DNA of 64,000 nucleotides from assembly GCA_025353725.1 (NCBI GenBank), contig JANXOF010000082.1:1-64000 (forward strand), read 5' to 3'. This document shows, one piece after another, positions 50,195 to 59,524 of the stretch (its first letter is position 1; each line of letters begins with the position of its first letter). The translations under genes were made by a program, and so were the position numbers. The notes under the pieces were generated by a model. That model saw nothing but the letters and a program-made list of their open reading frames with translations. It made no database searches and was not told where the DNA came from. Source of the stretch: Polyangiaceae bacterium. GTDB taxonomy: Bacteria > Myxococcota_A > Polyangia > Polyangiales > Polyangiaceae.

Positions 50195-53100
50195 ATGAAG
50201 CGTGTTCTTCAAGTTGCGGTTTTCGGTACCTTAGTGGCTGGTGCGGTACCGTCAGCTCGTGCCGCGGACGTGTGTATCGATGAAAAGGCGAAAGCCTCAC
50301 TGAATGCGTGTGGCGGCAACGGCCCTAAAGAGTTCGACGTCGGCAAACACGGCAAGAACCCGCAAGTAAACTTCCACTCGGCCCCGCCTCCCGCGGACCT
50401 AAAGAAGCGGGACCAGCAGACGAAGCCCAGTGCGCCGAGTCTTTTGGACGCTCCGCGCGATGAGCGGAAAAGTCGGCTTCAAGCGCGCCAGCGCGCCCTC
50501 CTTATTACGGAGATCTCTGGTCTCGAAAGTCTTTTCGCGACGACCAGGAAGAACGCCCCCGACCGCCCTCAGCTCGGGAGGCGACTTGCGGAGGCCTACG
50601 TCGAAATGGAGGCCGCAGCGTTCCGCGACAAGACCGAAGCCGAAATCAAGCGCGACGGGTTCAAAAAGTCGAATCCTCAAGCCGCGGGTCAACAGCAGAC
50701 CTACGCGAACGACGCCGAAAAGGTGATGAAGCTCGCTCGCAAAAAGGCGATCGAGAACTACACGCTTATTGTTGCGGATTATCCGACGTACGCATCACTC
50801 GATGAGGTTCTTTATTACCTCGCGTACGAATACGAGCAGGCGAGCGACCTCAAGAACGCGCGTTCTGTCTATTACGACCTCATTAAGAAGCGTCCGGATT
50901 CAAAATACATCCCGAACGCGTATCTAGCATTTGGCGAATTGTTTTTCAACGAGGCGCAGGGCGACCCGTCGAAGTGGGAGAACGCGCTTCAGGCTTACGA
51001 AGAGGTCATCAAGTATCCGCCGCCGAACAATAAGGTGTTCGGATACGCGTGGTATAAGCTGGCGTACGTCTTCTGGAACACGGGGCAACTCGACAAGTCG
51101 CTCAATGCATTCAAAAAGACCATTGATTTTGGGGTTGTTCATACACAGCTTCCGGGAGCAGGCAAGCTCGCTGAAAGCGCTCGCCGTGATGTCATCCCCG
51201 TCTACGCACTCAAAGGCGACCCTGCGCAGGCGTACAACTTCTTGCACAACATTTCGGGCGACCAACAAGGGTCGAACGAGCGGACGTACAAGATGATGGA
51301 CGACCTCGGGAATAACTATCTCGACACCGGGCACTACCCGGAGGCGATTCAGCTCTATCGAGACCTCATCGGCAGAGACAAGTCCGGTCGCCATTGCGTC
51401 TACCAGGCGCACATCACCGAAGCGACAATGGCGCTCAAGTCGGGAAACAAAGACGCTATCGTCAAGGAGGTCGACAGCCAGGTTAAAATCGCCCTGGAGT
51501 TCAAGACGAGCTCGTATTCTCCCGAGCTGAAACAAGAGTGCGCGAATAAGAGCGCCGCGCTCGCCACAGAAACTGCGATGGCGTGGCACCTTGAGGCAGT
51601 GGGCTCCGGAGGCCAGCGAGGTACGGGCGACCTGAAGACGATGAGCGCGGCAGCGACGCTCTACAAGAAGGTCGTCGATACTTTCAATGCCCAGGAATTC
51701 GCGACTTTCTCCTTCCCCCGTGTTGTGAAGGAGGACTGGCCGAATATCTATAAAATCAAGTACGCGATGGCCGACCTTCTGTACTTCCAAAAAGATTGGG
51801 CGAAGTGCGGGCCTGCGTTCGACTCCGTAGTGGCGGAAGGACCGACCGCGCCCGAAGCGCCGGAAGCGGCGTACGCGTCCGTCCTGTGCTACCAAAATAT
51901 CTACGAAGAGACACACAAGGGGGGCGCCGACCGAAAGGGGGCAGGCAATCTGCCCGGGTCAGGGAAGGCTCAGTCGGCTGCCGCGCAGCGTGCAGCGGAA
52001 TCGGAGAAGCTGAGGCCCAAAGATATGACCGACAACCAAAAAGGAATGGTGTCGGCCTTCAATCGTTATATTTGCTACATAAATCCACCGAAGAGCGATA
52101 CGGCCGGTCAAGAGCAATTGGTCGAGGTGAAGTACGCGCGAGCGCGCACCTACTTCGAGTCACAGCATTGGGAAGAAGCCGCGATAGGCTTTCGTGATAT
52201 CGCGCTCAATAATGCAGACAGAGATGTAGGCGTTTACGCGTCGCAACTTTATCTCGAGAGCGTCAACGTGCTCGGCTCTCATTTTTCCAAGACGACGTGT
52301 TTTGATGACATGGAGCAGGACGTACCTAAGTTCGTTGAGCTCTACTGCCAGGGTGAAAAGGCCGCCAAGAACGCCGACGCCTGCACCAGCCTGAATAAGA
52401 TTCAGGTCGACATTCTGAGGCTCAAGGCTCAAAAGTCAGTGGAACGCGCGGACAAAGAAGGAGGACGTGACGCGATTAGCCTGTACGAAAAGGGCGGAAC
52501 CGCGTACTTCGAGATGTTTCGACGCTACTGTCAAGATCCCGTAGGAAACGGCCAGCCTCCGCAAGCCGAAAAGTGCGATGAGATAGCGTACAACGCCGCG
52601 CGCTCGTTCCAGGCCGCACGCCTCGTGGCGAAAGCTATCACTGTGCGCCGTTCGCTCATTGCCTACGATGAGAAGCTAAAGCTCAACTCGCCGCTTGCGA
52701 AAAAGGCCACCTTCGAGATCGCTGGTAACTACCAGGCTATCGCTGTCTACGATCTCGCGGCAGACTGGTTCGAGCGCTACGCGAAGAATGATCCAAAGGC
52801 GCCCGAAGCAGACAAAGCTCTGTCTGACGCCGTCATCCTTCGCCTCGGCCTCGGTCAGGAAGACCAGGCCATTGATGATGCGCGCACGTTCACGAAAAAC
52901 TACGGTGGTGCAAAGCCTGCACAAACGGCTTCGGTAGCGTTTGCGGTGGGGGCTCACTACGCGGAGCAGGGTCAGTGGGACAAGGCCAAGGGCGCGCTTT
53001 CTGGATCGATGGGGATTATCGATAAGGCTGGACCTGACATTCAGGTTCAAGCGCGAGCGACGCTTGGGCGAGTGTACCTCCAAGGCGGCAAGGGGGCAGG

Positions 53101-53989
53101 TGAGGCTCAGGCGCGAGGGGAGTACGCCAAAGTACGTGCGCTATGGTCGGACCCCGTGCGCGCCGAGGCAGCGATTCGTGCCGCCTATCCGAGTGAGGAT
53201 GACGCTTCTAAGGACCGTCGCCTTGCGAAGGCTTTGAATGCCGTGGGCGAGGCCTACTTTTTTGCAGCAGAAGAGCGGCGAAAAGCGGAAGTTGAGACCA
53301 TCAAGTTTCCGGCCTACTCGGGGCCTGGAGACAAGGCGACGGTCACGAATCACATCCGCACGAAGGTCAAGGATTGGTACGAAAAGAAGCGCGCGGCGAT
53401 AGAAAAGGTTGGGCCGGAATACGTCAAAATCCTAGACCTTAAGCCGAAGTCGCCGCCGAAGTGGAAAATCGCGGCCGGATCCCGTGCCGGGATGATGTGG
53501 GGCGATCTTGTAGACGACTTCAGGCGTGCGCCCATTCCTACAGCTTGGAAATCCGACCCGGAGCTTCGCGGCGTCTACTACGATAGTCTCGATGCTGCCT
53601 CTGAGCCGTTCAAAGTGCGTAACGCCAAGCCTGCGTTGAAGGCGTGTCTCGACCTATCTGTGCAGAATCAATACTTCGACGAATATTCGCGGACCTGCGA
53701 GGTGTGGCTCGCGAAGAATTACAAATCTGAATACCATATTGTCGACGAACTGCGCGGTGCGCCTTCGCTCTCGAATAGCGGTCTGGACGAGAAAGCGCCT
53801 CCGGTTTTGACCGATGGTACGTTTTGGCACCCGCCGGCGGCGACGCCGGAAAAAACCACCGTTTCAACGACCGAAGAAGGTGGCGGCGCCGCGGCACCTA
53901 AAGCCGTCGCTGGCGGTGGGTCAAAAGGTTTGGCGAGGCCGACTGGCGCGGTTCGGCCGCTTCCGGGCGCGACCGGCAGGAAGAAGTGA
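50195..53989 (+). CDS. AgmU/GltD-like giant periplasmic TPR protein
   Basis: 1264 residues from ATG 50195. Signal peptide VLQVAVFGTLVAGAVPSARA, then a region with two Cys (DVCIDEK, NACGGNG) and dozens of TPR-like helices through most of the length: VLYYLAYEYEQASDLKNARS, AYKLAYVFWNTGQLDKSLNAF-type text, NYLDTGHYPEAIQLYRDLIG, AGNYQAIAVYDLAADWFERY, and a final low-complexity Ala/Gly/Pro tail. AgmU (GltD) of Myxococcus xanthus is an about 1200-residue periplasmic TPR protein moving with the gliding machine, so size and layout fit. It overlaps the next gene's region closely (stop 53989) and is the core of the operon. Confidence 0.75.
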   Translation: MKRVLQVAVFGTLVAGAVPSARAADVCIDEKAKASLNACGGNGPKEFDVGKHGKNPQVNFHSAPPPADLKKRDQQTKPSAPSLLDAPRDERKSRLQARQRALLITEISGLESLFATTRKNAPDRPQLGRRLAEAYVEMEAAAFRDKTEAEIKRDGFKKSNPQAAGQQQTYANDAEKVMKLARKKAIENYTLIVADYPTYASLDEVLYYLAYEYEQASDLKNARSVYYDLIKKRPDSKYIPNAYLAFGELFFNEAQGDPSKWENALQAYEEVIKYPPPNNKVFGYAWYKLAYVFWNTGQLDKSLNAFKKTIDFGVVHTQLPGAGKLAESARRDVIPVYALKGDPAQAYNFLHNISGDQQGSNERTYKMMDDLGNNYLDTGHYPEAIQLYRDLIGRDKSGRHCVYQAHITEATMALKSGNKDAIVKEVDSQVKIALEFKTSSYSPELKQECANKSAALATETAMAWHLEAVGSGGQRGTGDLKTMSAAATLYKKVVDTFNAQEFATFSFPRVVKEDWPNIYKIKYAMADLLYFQKDWAKCGPAFDSVVAEGPTAPEAPEAAYASVLCYQNIYEETHKGGADRKGAGNLPGSGKAQSAAAQRAAESEKLRPKDMTDNQKGMVSAFNRYICYINPPKSDTAGQEQLVEVKYARARTYFESQHWEEAAIGFRDIALNNADRDVGVYASQLYLESVNVLGSHFSKTTCFDDMEQDVPKFVELYCQGEKAAKNADACTSLNKIQVDILRLKAQKSVERADKEGGRDAISLYEKGGTAYFEMFRRYCQDPVGNGQPPQAEKCDEIAYNAARSFQAARLVAKAITVRRSLIAYDEKLKLNSPLAKKATFEIAGNYQAIAVYDLAADWFERYAKNDPKAPEADKALSDAVILRLGLGQEDQAIDDARTFTKNYGGAKPAQTASVAFAVGAHYAEQGQWDKAKGALSGSMGIIDKAGPDIQVQARATLGRVYLQGGKGAGEAQARGEYAKVRALWSDPVRAEAAIRAAYPSEDDASKDRRLAKALNAVGEAYFFAAEERRKAEVETIKFPAYSGPGDKATVTNHIRTKVKDWYEKKRAAIEKVGPEYVKILDLKPKSPPKWKIAAGSRAGMMWGDLVDDFRRAPIPTAWKSDPELRGVYYDSLDAASEPFKVRNAKPALKACLDLSVQNQYFDEYSRTCEVWLAKNYKSEYHIVDELRGAPSLSNSGLDEKAPPVLTDGTFWHPPAATPEKTTVSTTEEGGGAAAPKAVAGGGSKGLARPTGAVRPLPGATGRKK

Positions 53990-53997
53990 GGCGGACT

Positions 53998-55416
53998 ATG
54001 TCGTTTCTGCGTATCCGTTCGAGAAATCTTGGCGTCGGCATCCTGCTGGGAGCCCTTGTCGGTTGCGGTGGTGGCGGGGGATCTTCAGAAGGTCCGAAGG
54101 CGCCGGGGAAGGGCACCGCCTCTGCACCAGTGCCCGAGGACGTATCCAAAGATGCGCAGGCGAAGTTCAACGCGGCCGTCGATTCGTTCGTCGAGCACGA
54201 CAAGGCTAACGACTGGAGTGACGCCAATTGTGCTGGCGTTGCCAAGCTCTTCGAGGACGCGGCGGCTGAGCAGAAGGGGAGGTTTGCTCAAGCAACCTTT
54301 AATGCCGGGCTTGCCTTTCAGCGCTGCAACGATGACGCTAAGGCGCGGGCAAAGTTCGAGCAAGCGTTGCGAGAGGACCCTAAGTTTCATCATGCGAGAG
54401 CGCAGCTCGCGCTCTACCAATTCAAGGCTGACTCGAACGAAGACGCGGCCATTGGTGCGATGCAGCAGGCCGTGACTGACGCGCAGTTCCAAAATGTTCC
54501 TGCGCTCGTCAACCTGGCGATGTTCCAGATGATGCGCGACAGCGCAGCCGGCCAGCAGGACTGCAAGGACGACATGGAGTGTGCAAAGAAGAACCTTCAG
54601 CGTGCACTCGCGATCGACGACGCTTTCATGTCCGCCTTCAATCAGCTGGCTCTCTACTACTTCCAGCTCGCGAAGAAGCGGGCGGGTGTCGTCAAGTCGA
54701 GTGCAAAGGGTTCCCGTGGGCGTCAGGTCGTTACCCATGCCTCGGTCGGGAAGAAGGCCGACCAGCAGCAGCTCGAGCTCGCAGCGCTCGTCTGTTCCCA
54801 AGCTATCCGCAAGAATGCGAACTACGCGCCGATTCACAACACCGCGGGGCTGATTCAAAACGAGCTAGGTCAGGTCAACGGCGCGGTGGGCGAGTTTGCC
54901 ACTGCCGCGAAGCTCGACCCGAAGTTCTTTGAGGCCCAAATGAATTTCGCGGCCGTCAATCTTGGCTTTCGCGGGTTTGAGCAGGCGCAGGCCGCCTACA
55001 CGAGAGCGCTCGCCATGCGCCCGAACGACTACGACGCACATCTCGGTATGGCACTCGCGCTGAGGGGGCCGATTACGGGTACTGAGCCCGACTACGACCA
55101 ACGCGTCCTCGCTGTTCAAGGCGAGCTCGACGCCGCGAAGAAGCTTGATCCCAATCGGCCGGATGCCTTCTACAATGAGGGTATTTTAACGCAGGAGTTC
55201 AAAGCCAAAGGGTCACTCGACAAGGAGAAGCAGAAGGGGTTGCTTCGGCAGTCGCAGCAGATCTTTCAGCAATTCATCGACAAGGCGAGTGGAAAGCCCG
55301 AATACGATGGAGCTGTAAAACGCTCGCGTGAGCGGATTGAGGACATCGACGGCACCCTAAAGTTTATGGACCTCGGTGCAGATGACCAAAAGTCCGCTGA
55401 GCCTGCCAAGAAGTAA
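53998..55416 (+). CDS. AglT/GltE-like TPR lipoprotein (gliding-motility type)
   Basis: 472 residues from ATG 53998, preceded by GAGGCGG. A GTG at 53986, overlapping the upstream stop, is the alternative. Signal peptide ends at the lipobox ALVGC followed by a Gly-rich run. TPR repeats fill the rest: FAQATFNAGLAFQRCNDDAKA, EDPKFHHARAQLALYQFKAD, FMSAFNQLALYYFQLAKKRA, YAPIHNTAGLIQNELGQVNGA, FFEAQMNFAAVNLGFRGFEQ, RPDAFYNEGILTQEF. AglT/GltE is an outer-membrane TPR lipoprotein of the gliding complex; the assignment follows from lipobox, size and position after the AgmU-like gene. Confidence 0.75.
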   Translation: MSFLRIRSRNLGVGILLGALVGCGGGGGSSEGPKAPGKGTASAPVPEDVSKDAQAKFNAAVDSFVEHDKANDWSDANCAGVAKLFEDAAAEQKGRFAQATFNAGLAFQRCNDDAKARAKFEQALREDPKFHHARAQLALYQFKADSNEDAAIGAMQQAVTDAQFQNVPALVNLAMFQMMRDSAAGQQDCKDDMECAKKNLQRALAIDDAFMSAFNQLALYYFQLAKKRAGVVKSSAKGSRGRQVVTHASVGKKADQQQLELAALVCSQAIRKNANYAPIHNTAGLIQNELGQVNGAVGEFATAAKLDPKFFEAQMNFAAVNLGFRGFEQAQAAYTRALAMRPNDYDAHLGMALALRGPITGTEPDYDQRVLAVQGELDAAKKLDPNRPDAFYNEGILTQEFKAKGSLDKEKQKGLLRQSQQIFQQFIDKASGKPEYDGAVKRSRERIEDIDGTLKFMDLGADDQKSAEPAKK

Positions 55417-55536
55417 AAGTTTTCCGGAACCTTCGCGTTCTGAACGCTGTCGGGATGGTTGAACGGGATGCGGTGCTGCTCGTCGAGGCGGTTCCCTCCA
55501 ACACAGTCGGAAGCATCACGAATGACGGAGAGAGAC

Positions 55537-55845
55537 ATGAAAGCCACTCGAGTTTGCGGAGTAGTTGCGGCCCTGCTTGTTTTCGCCTCGAGCGCGTCCG
55601 CATTTGCTCAGGCCCCGGCAGGAGGAGCGGCGCCCGGCGGTGGTAGTCCGAAGGCCTCGGCGAACGTTAGTGGTGGCAAAGATGACAGTTACGGCTACGA
55701 ATTCTCGGATGACCCTCTCGCGGCCGGTGGGTTCGGCCCAAACGACGCGACGATCCGCGTGCGCCCGGGACCTGTACGGCAAACGCTCATTCGACCGCGC
55801 ACTTCGTTCGTGCCTGAGATGTTGAAATCCGTCGAAAACCTCTGA
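55537..55845 (+). CDS. small exported protein of the gliding-type operon
   Basis: 102 residues from ATG 55537, with a good GGAGAGAG ribosome site. Signal peptide VVAALLVFASSASAFA is followed by a Gly/Ala/Ser-rich stretch, an acidic segment (KDDSYGYEFSDDPLAAGG) and a conserved-looking basic end (RVRPGPVRQTLIRPR, FVPEMLKSVENL). No domain is recognised. The gene is nested between the AglT/GltE-like and the PglI/GltG-like genes with the same direction, so it is very likely part of the same machine. The C-terminal 'RQTLIRPR..FVPEMLKSVE' would be the part to compare across genomes. Confidence 0.72.
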   Translation: MKATRVCGVVAALLVFASSASAFAQAPAGGAAPGGGSPKASANVSGGKDDSYGYEFSDDPLAAGGFGPNDATIRVRPGPVRQTLIRPRTSFVPEMLKSVENL

Positions 55846-55901
55846 GTCGTTCCTGTTTCGTTTCGATTCGCGCTCATTCGCGCTGAAGAAAAGGTCCGAC
55901 G

Positions 55902-58178
55902 ATGGAAGCCAAAGCCAAAGTTCAACTGACGTTCGCCCTCTATCAGGGTGAACAGCTTGTGAGGCGTGAAACTATCGCGCAGGACATCGTCAAGGTCGGT
56001 AAAGACCCGCGAAGTCACCTTCGCGTGGATGACGACCTCGCGTCGCGCATGCACGCAGTTATCGAGGTCGCGGGCCCGACCGACATCACGCTCATCGATC
56101 TCGGCAATGAGCCCGGGACCGTAGTGAACGGGCAGCGTGTCAATAAGTGCAAGATTCGACCCGGCGACCAGATTCAAATTGGTTCGACGATGATTCAGTT
56201 GGAAGCCGCCGACCTGGCGGGTGGAACAGCGTCGGATTTCGCTGCAGCTGGAGCCGCAGGAACGGCTCGAGCCATTCCGACCTCGCAGGCGCCACCAACA
56301 ATCGCGGATACGCCCGTGGATGGCCTTCCGCCACCCGTGCCGACAGCGACGCGCGCAGGGCAGGGAGCAGGCACTGCGCTCGGCGGCTTCGGGCCTGGTC
56401 AGCTTTCGTCTGCTGGTGCTAATCCGTTCGCAGCAGTGGGGCCTGCGAGTCGTCCGCCGCCCGCGCCAACGGCAAATCCTTTTGCCCCTGCGGTTTCGCC
56501 AAGCAAGCCGCCCCCGCCAGCGGCAGGCAATCCATTCGCAAGTGGGTCGCAGTTCGGTAGCGGTGCTTCCGCTGCGCTGAATCACCCGTTCACACCGGCC
56601 AACCCGTTTGCGGCATCGGCCGTGGAGCAGGGATACGGATACGGCATCAACGCGCCGGGGGGGTCAGACTTTGACCCGAGTCAGCCTTTTACCTACGCGA
56701 TGGTTAAGAGTGGGCCTGACGTTCATCCAGATGAGGTGGAAGGTGCGGCTGCGGCTGTTGAGGTGCTGGTTAAGTGGGACCAAAACACTCTTCACGTCTC
56801 GCACGAGAGCCCACCGAAAAGCTTTTATGTGGGCGAGGAGAACGTCGGCTGCGACTACTTCGTTCCTAGCGAGGTGTTGGGCACCACGCGCGCGCCTATT
56901 GTCGTAGCCCGCGGCGTCAGTGCAGCATTTGTCATTCTTCCCCGTTCGTCGGGTAGCGTCGAGGTTCCAGGTCAAGGGACGTTTACATTTGCAGACTTGA
57001 TACAATCCGGGCGCGCGCGTCCTTCGTCAGAGATGAGCGGAGCACACGAGTTTGAGCTGCCTCCGAACGCGAAGGCTCGCATGGAGCTTGACGGCTCGGG
57101 TCTTGTTTTCGAGGTTAGCGCTGTAAACGCTGGGAAAGCGCCCCCCGTAGGTGCCTTTTCTAGTTTCGAGCCTGCTGCTTATCTGTTTATCGGGCTCTCG
57201 TTTTTGCTCCACATAGGCATTGTCGCTTCGATGGCGTTCTTCATGCCGAGCATGAATGGCGATGACTCCGAAGCGATCGACCGAGACCAGCTCCTGCTCA
57301 TGCAGAAGATGTTAAACGCGGCTGCGGAGCGGGAGCTGGAGGAGAAAAAGTCGGAAGAGGTAGCCGACAGTAACGCCGACCAGAAAGAGGGCGGCAGCGG
57401 CACTCGCGCAAAGGGGGAGGAGGGGTCAATGGGTAACCCGAACACGAGCGCGACGAACAAGCGCTACGGCGTCCAAGGGCCGAAAGACAACCCTGACCCT
57501 CATCTTGCGCGCACCGCCGCATTGAAAGAGGCCCAAGAATTCGGCATGATCGGACTTATCAACGTGGGAGCTGGGGGCGATCCAAATGCGCCGACTGCCC
57601 CGTGGGGCCGTGAGGAATCGAGCGGGAATGACCCGCTTTCTGCTCGCGGAAATATGTGGGGAGATGCGATAGGCGACGCGTTCGGTGCTGGTGGTTTAGG
57701 CCTATCCGGCGTCGGTGAAGGTGGCGGCGGTCGCGGTGAAGGCATTGGCCTTGGCAACATTGGCACGCTCGGCCACGGTGCTGGCACCGGTACCGGCCAA
57801 GGGTTCGGAAGCGGACATGGTCGCCTTGGAGGCGCGCACCAAACGAAAACGCCTTCACTTCGTCAAGGTGCCACTCAAGTCAACGGTCGCTTACCGGCCG
57901 AGGTTATCCAGCGTATCGTGCGCCAAAACTTTGGACGCTTTCGCCTTTGTTATGAGAACGGTCTCCGGACGAATCCAAACCTCCAAGGTCGAGTTTCCGT
58001 GAAGTTCGTCATTGATCGCTCCGGCGCCGTCTCGACAGCTTCGGACGCTGGCTCGGACCTTCCCGATCAGGGGGTCGTCGGCTGCGTGGTTCGCGGCTAC
58101 GGCAACCTGTCGTTTCCGCAGCCTGAGGGGGGGATCGTGACGGTTGTTTATCCCATTACGTTCAATCCGGGCGATTGA
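55902..58178 (+). CDS. PglI/GltG-like FHA - membrane - AgmX/PglI C-terminal protein
   Basis: 758 residues. Residues ~20-98 form an FHA domain (VKVGKDPRSHLRVDDDLASR with the Arg/Ser/His phosphothreonine-binding positions, then VNGQRVNKCKIRPGDQI). A Pro/Ala/Gly-rich linker (~110-265) contains four NPFA motifs. A second beta-rich cytoplasmic region with FYVGEEN and a further FHA-like fold follows. One membrane helix lies at ~426-448 (AAYLFIGLSFLLHIGIVASM). After a Gly-rich periplasmic stretch, the TonB-like AgmX/PglI tail ends the protein (IVRQNFGRFRLCYENGLR, VKFVIDRSGAVS, CVVRGYGNLSFPQPEGG). The layout is that of GltG/PglI, which links cytoplasmic parts to the outer envelope. First FHA helix and TM assignments are by eye. 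Confidence 0.83.
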   Translation: MEAKAKVQLTFALYQGEQLVRRETIAQDIVKVGKDPRSHLRVDDDLASRMHAVIEVAGPTDITLIDLGNEPGTVVNGQRVNKCKIRPGDQIQIGSTMIQLEAADLAGGTASDFAAAGAAGTARAIPTSQAPPTIADTPVDGLPPPVPTATRAGQGAGTALGGFGPGQLSSAGANPFAAVGPASRPPPAPTANPFAPAVSPSKPPPPAAGNPFASGSQFGSGASAALNHPFTPANPFAASAVEQGYGYGINAPGGSDFDPSQPFTYAMVKSGPDVHPDEVEGAAAAVEVLVKWDQNTLHVSHESPPKSFYVGEENVGCDYFVPSEVLGTTRAPIVVARGVSAAFVILPRSSGSVEVPGQGTFTFADLIQSGRARPSSEMSGAHEFELPPNAKARMELDGSGLVFEVSAVNAGKAPPVGAFSSFEPAAYLFIGLSFLLHIGIVASMAFFMPSMNGDDSEAIDRDQLLLMQKMLNAAAERELEEKKSEEVADSNADQKEGGSGTRAKGEEGSMGNPNTSATNKRYGVQGPKDNPDPHLARTAALKEAQEFGMIGLINVGAGGDPNAPTAPWGREESSGNDPLSARGNMWGDAIGDAFGAGGLGLSGVGEGGGGRGEGIGLGNIGTLGHGAGTGTGQGFGSGHGRLGGAHQTKTPSLRQGATQVNGRLPAEVIQRIVRQNFGRFRLCYENGLRTNPNLQGRVSVKFVIDRSGAVSTASDAGSDLPDQGVVGCVVRGYGNLSFPQPEGGIVTVVYPITFNPGD

Positions 58179-58243
58179 TTCGACGGCGGGGCTCGCTCGA
58201 AGCCCTCATTGGGATTCCTCGCAAAGGTTTGACGTCGGCTCTG

Positions 58244-58266
58244 GTGAGCGTGATTAAAACGCTCAC
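58244..58266. repeat. inverted repeat after the PglI-like gene
   Basis: GTGAGCG and CGCTCAC, 7-base perfect arms, flank the AT-rich TGATTAAAA (9 bases). It lies 66 bases past the gene stop. It may be an operator for the next gene or a weak terminator; no T-run follows. Confidence 0.5.
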
Positions 58267-58399
58267 TGTAGAGTCTAGGAGGGGGTAGTCCACAGTCTGT
58301 GTGCCGAACTCGTGAGGATATGCGCGAGAAGCGTCTAACTTACATGAGGGGTTTGAGTGCCGACTCGTCGCGAAGTCGGCGACGAAAGTGAACCGTCGA

Positions 58400-58417
58400 T
58401 GGACAATAGTCTGTCCA
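58400..58417. repeat. inverted repeat before the esterase gene
   Basis: TGGACA and TGTCCA separated by ATAGTC, ending 33 bases before the esterase ATG (58450). A related half-match (TCCACAGTCTGTG) lies near 58290. Together they suggest a repressor site, but this is only a pattern. Confidence 0.4.
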
Positions 58418-58449
58418 CCGGGCTGTCGACCTCCTAAAACACCGGCTTG

Positions 58450-59439
58450 ATGTACAAGAGTCGATTAGTGTCTGCTTTAGCGCGCGCGGTCGTGCTGATG
58501 CCTTTCATGTCTCTGACCCAGTCCGCCTGCTCGAGCAACGGTTCGACGGCTGACGAACTTGCTACCCTGCCCGCGCCTGAGATGAATGACTCCCACGTCG
58601 GGCAAGCTGCCAACGGCGCGGGAACCAAGCCATCCGGTGCTTCGACCGACGTAGCCTCCGCGGATGGCGGCCCTGGTGTTGCTCTTGGAGCGGACGGCGG
58701 CACCAAGCCTCCTTCCCCATCGCGCGAGCCGAAGCCCGTCGAGCCAAACGCCGGCGCGGGTCCGAAGCCAGTCGGAACGTGCGCCGTGGTGAAGGACCGC
58801 GCGGGTTTTTTCTCACGCGTTTCAGCCAAAAGCTCTTACGTGGCCTACGTGCCGAAAGGCTACGATGGTAGCTCCCCCGTGCGCTTGATCGTTGGCCTTC
58901 ACGGATGTGGAGATACGGCAGCTAATTTTGCGACATGGGGAATTAACCCGTTTGCGACACGTGCCTCACAGGACCACATTGGAATTTCCATTGGTGGCCA
59001 AGATGGTAACTGCTGGAGTCTTGGCGTTGACGACGACAAGGTTCTTGCCGCCGTTGATGACGTCGCGAGCTGCTTTTGGATCCACCGGAAGAAAATATCG
59101 ATCGCCGGATTTTCGAGCGGCGGAGGACTTGCCTATCGCGTTGGTCTCCAGCACGCGGGCCGCTTCGCATCGATTTTAATCGAGGATTCGGGGTTGTACG
59201 CGTCGGACAACAACCCGGATGCTTTGCTCGCGAATGCGTCATGGAAGGTCCACGTGGCTCACCGGGCTCACACGAGTGACACTGTTTTCCCTCTCGAAAA
59301 AATTAAACGCGACTGGGAAAAAACCGCGGCGGCCGGCTTCCCCATCGTCACGAGCGTGACGGCTGGCGGGCACGATGGAACTAGCGATGATTGGGCGAAT
59401 TGGCTCATTCCGCAGTCCGCGACGTGGATGGCACCGTAG
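58450..59439 (+). CDS. exported esterase/PHB-depolymerase-like lipoprotein
   Basis: 329 residues from ATG 58450. A signal peptide ends at a lipobox-like SLTQSAC, then an ~85-residue Pro/Gly/Ala/Asp-rich linker, then a compact alpha/beta hydrolase: RLIVGLHGCGDTAANF, CFWIHRKKISIAGFSSGGGLAYR with nucleophile Ser in GFSSGGG, the Asp/His ends in HVAHRAHTSDTVFP and TAGGHDGTSDDW. This fits polyhydroxybutyrate depolymerase / feruloyl esterase-type enzymes that act on polymers or plant esters outside the cell. It is inserted between gliding-type genes with its own upstream palindromes and a terminator, so it is probably separately regulated. Confidence 0.78.
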   Translation: MYKSRLVSALARAVVLMPFMSLTQSACSSNGSTADELATLPAPEMNDSHVGQAANGAGTKPSGASTDVASADGGPGVALGADGGTKPPSPSREPKPVEPNAGAGPKPVGTCAVVKDRAGFFSRVSAKSSYVAYVPKGYDGSSPVRLIVGLHGCGDTAANFATWGINPFATRASQDHIGISIGGQDGNCWSLGVDDDKVLAAVDDVASCFWIHRKKISIAGFSSGGGLAYRVGLQHAGRFASILIEDSGLYASDNNPDALLANASWKVHVAHRAHTSDTVFPLEKIKRDWEKTAAAGFPIVTSVTAGGHDGTSDDWANWLIPQSATWMAP

Positions 59440-59445
59440 GGAAAC

Positions 59446-59482
59446 GCCCCTCGCGGGTCCGCTCGCGCCGGCGAGGGGTTTT
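59446..59482 (+). terminator. intrinsic terminator after the esterase gene
   Basis: CCCCTCGC (59447-59454) pairs exactly with GCGAGGGG (59471-59478) around a 16-base GC-rich loop and is followed by TTTT, seven bases after the stop. Confidence 0.8.
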
Positions 59483-59524
59483 CCTCTTTGCCATGATGCT
59501 TCGTTCCCATAGACTCGCCATGCG

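Noticed and set aside
50924-51916. 330-residue minus-strand ORF inside the AgmU-like gene
   Set aside because: Antisense shadow; the plus-strand TPR protein covers it with signal peptide and regular repeats.
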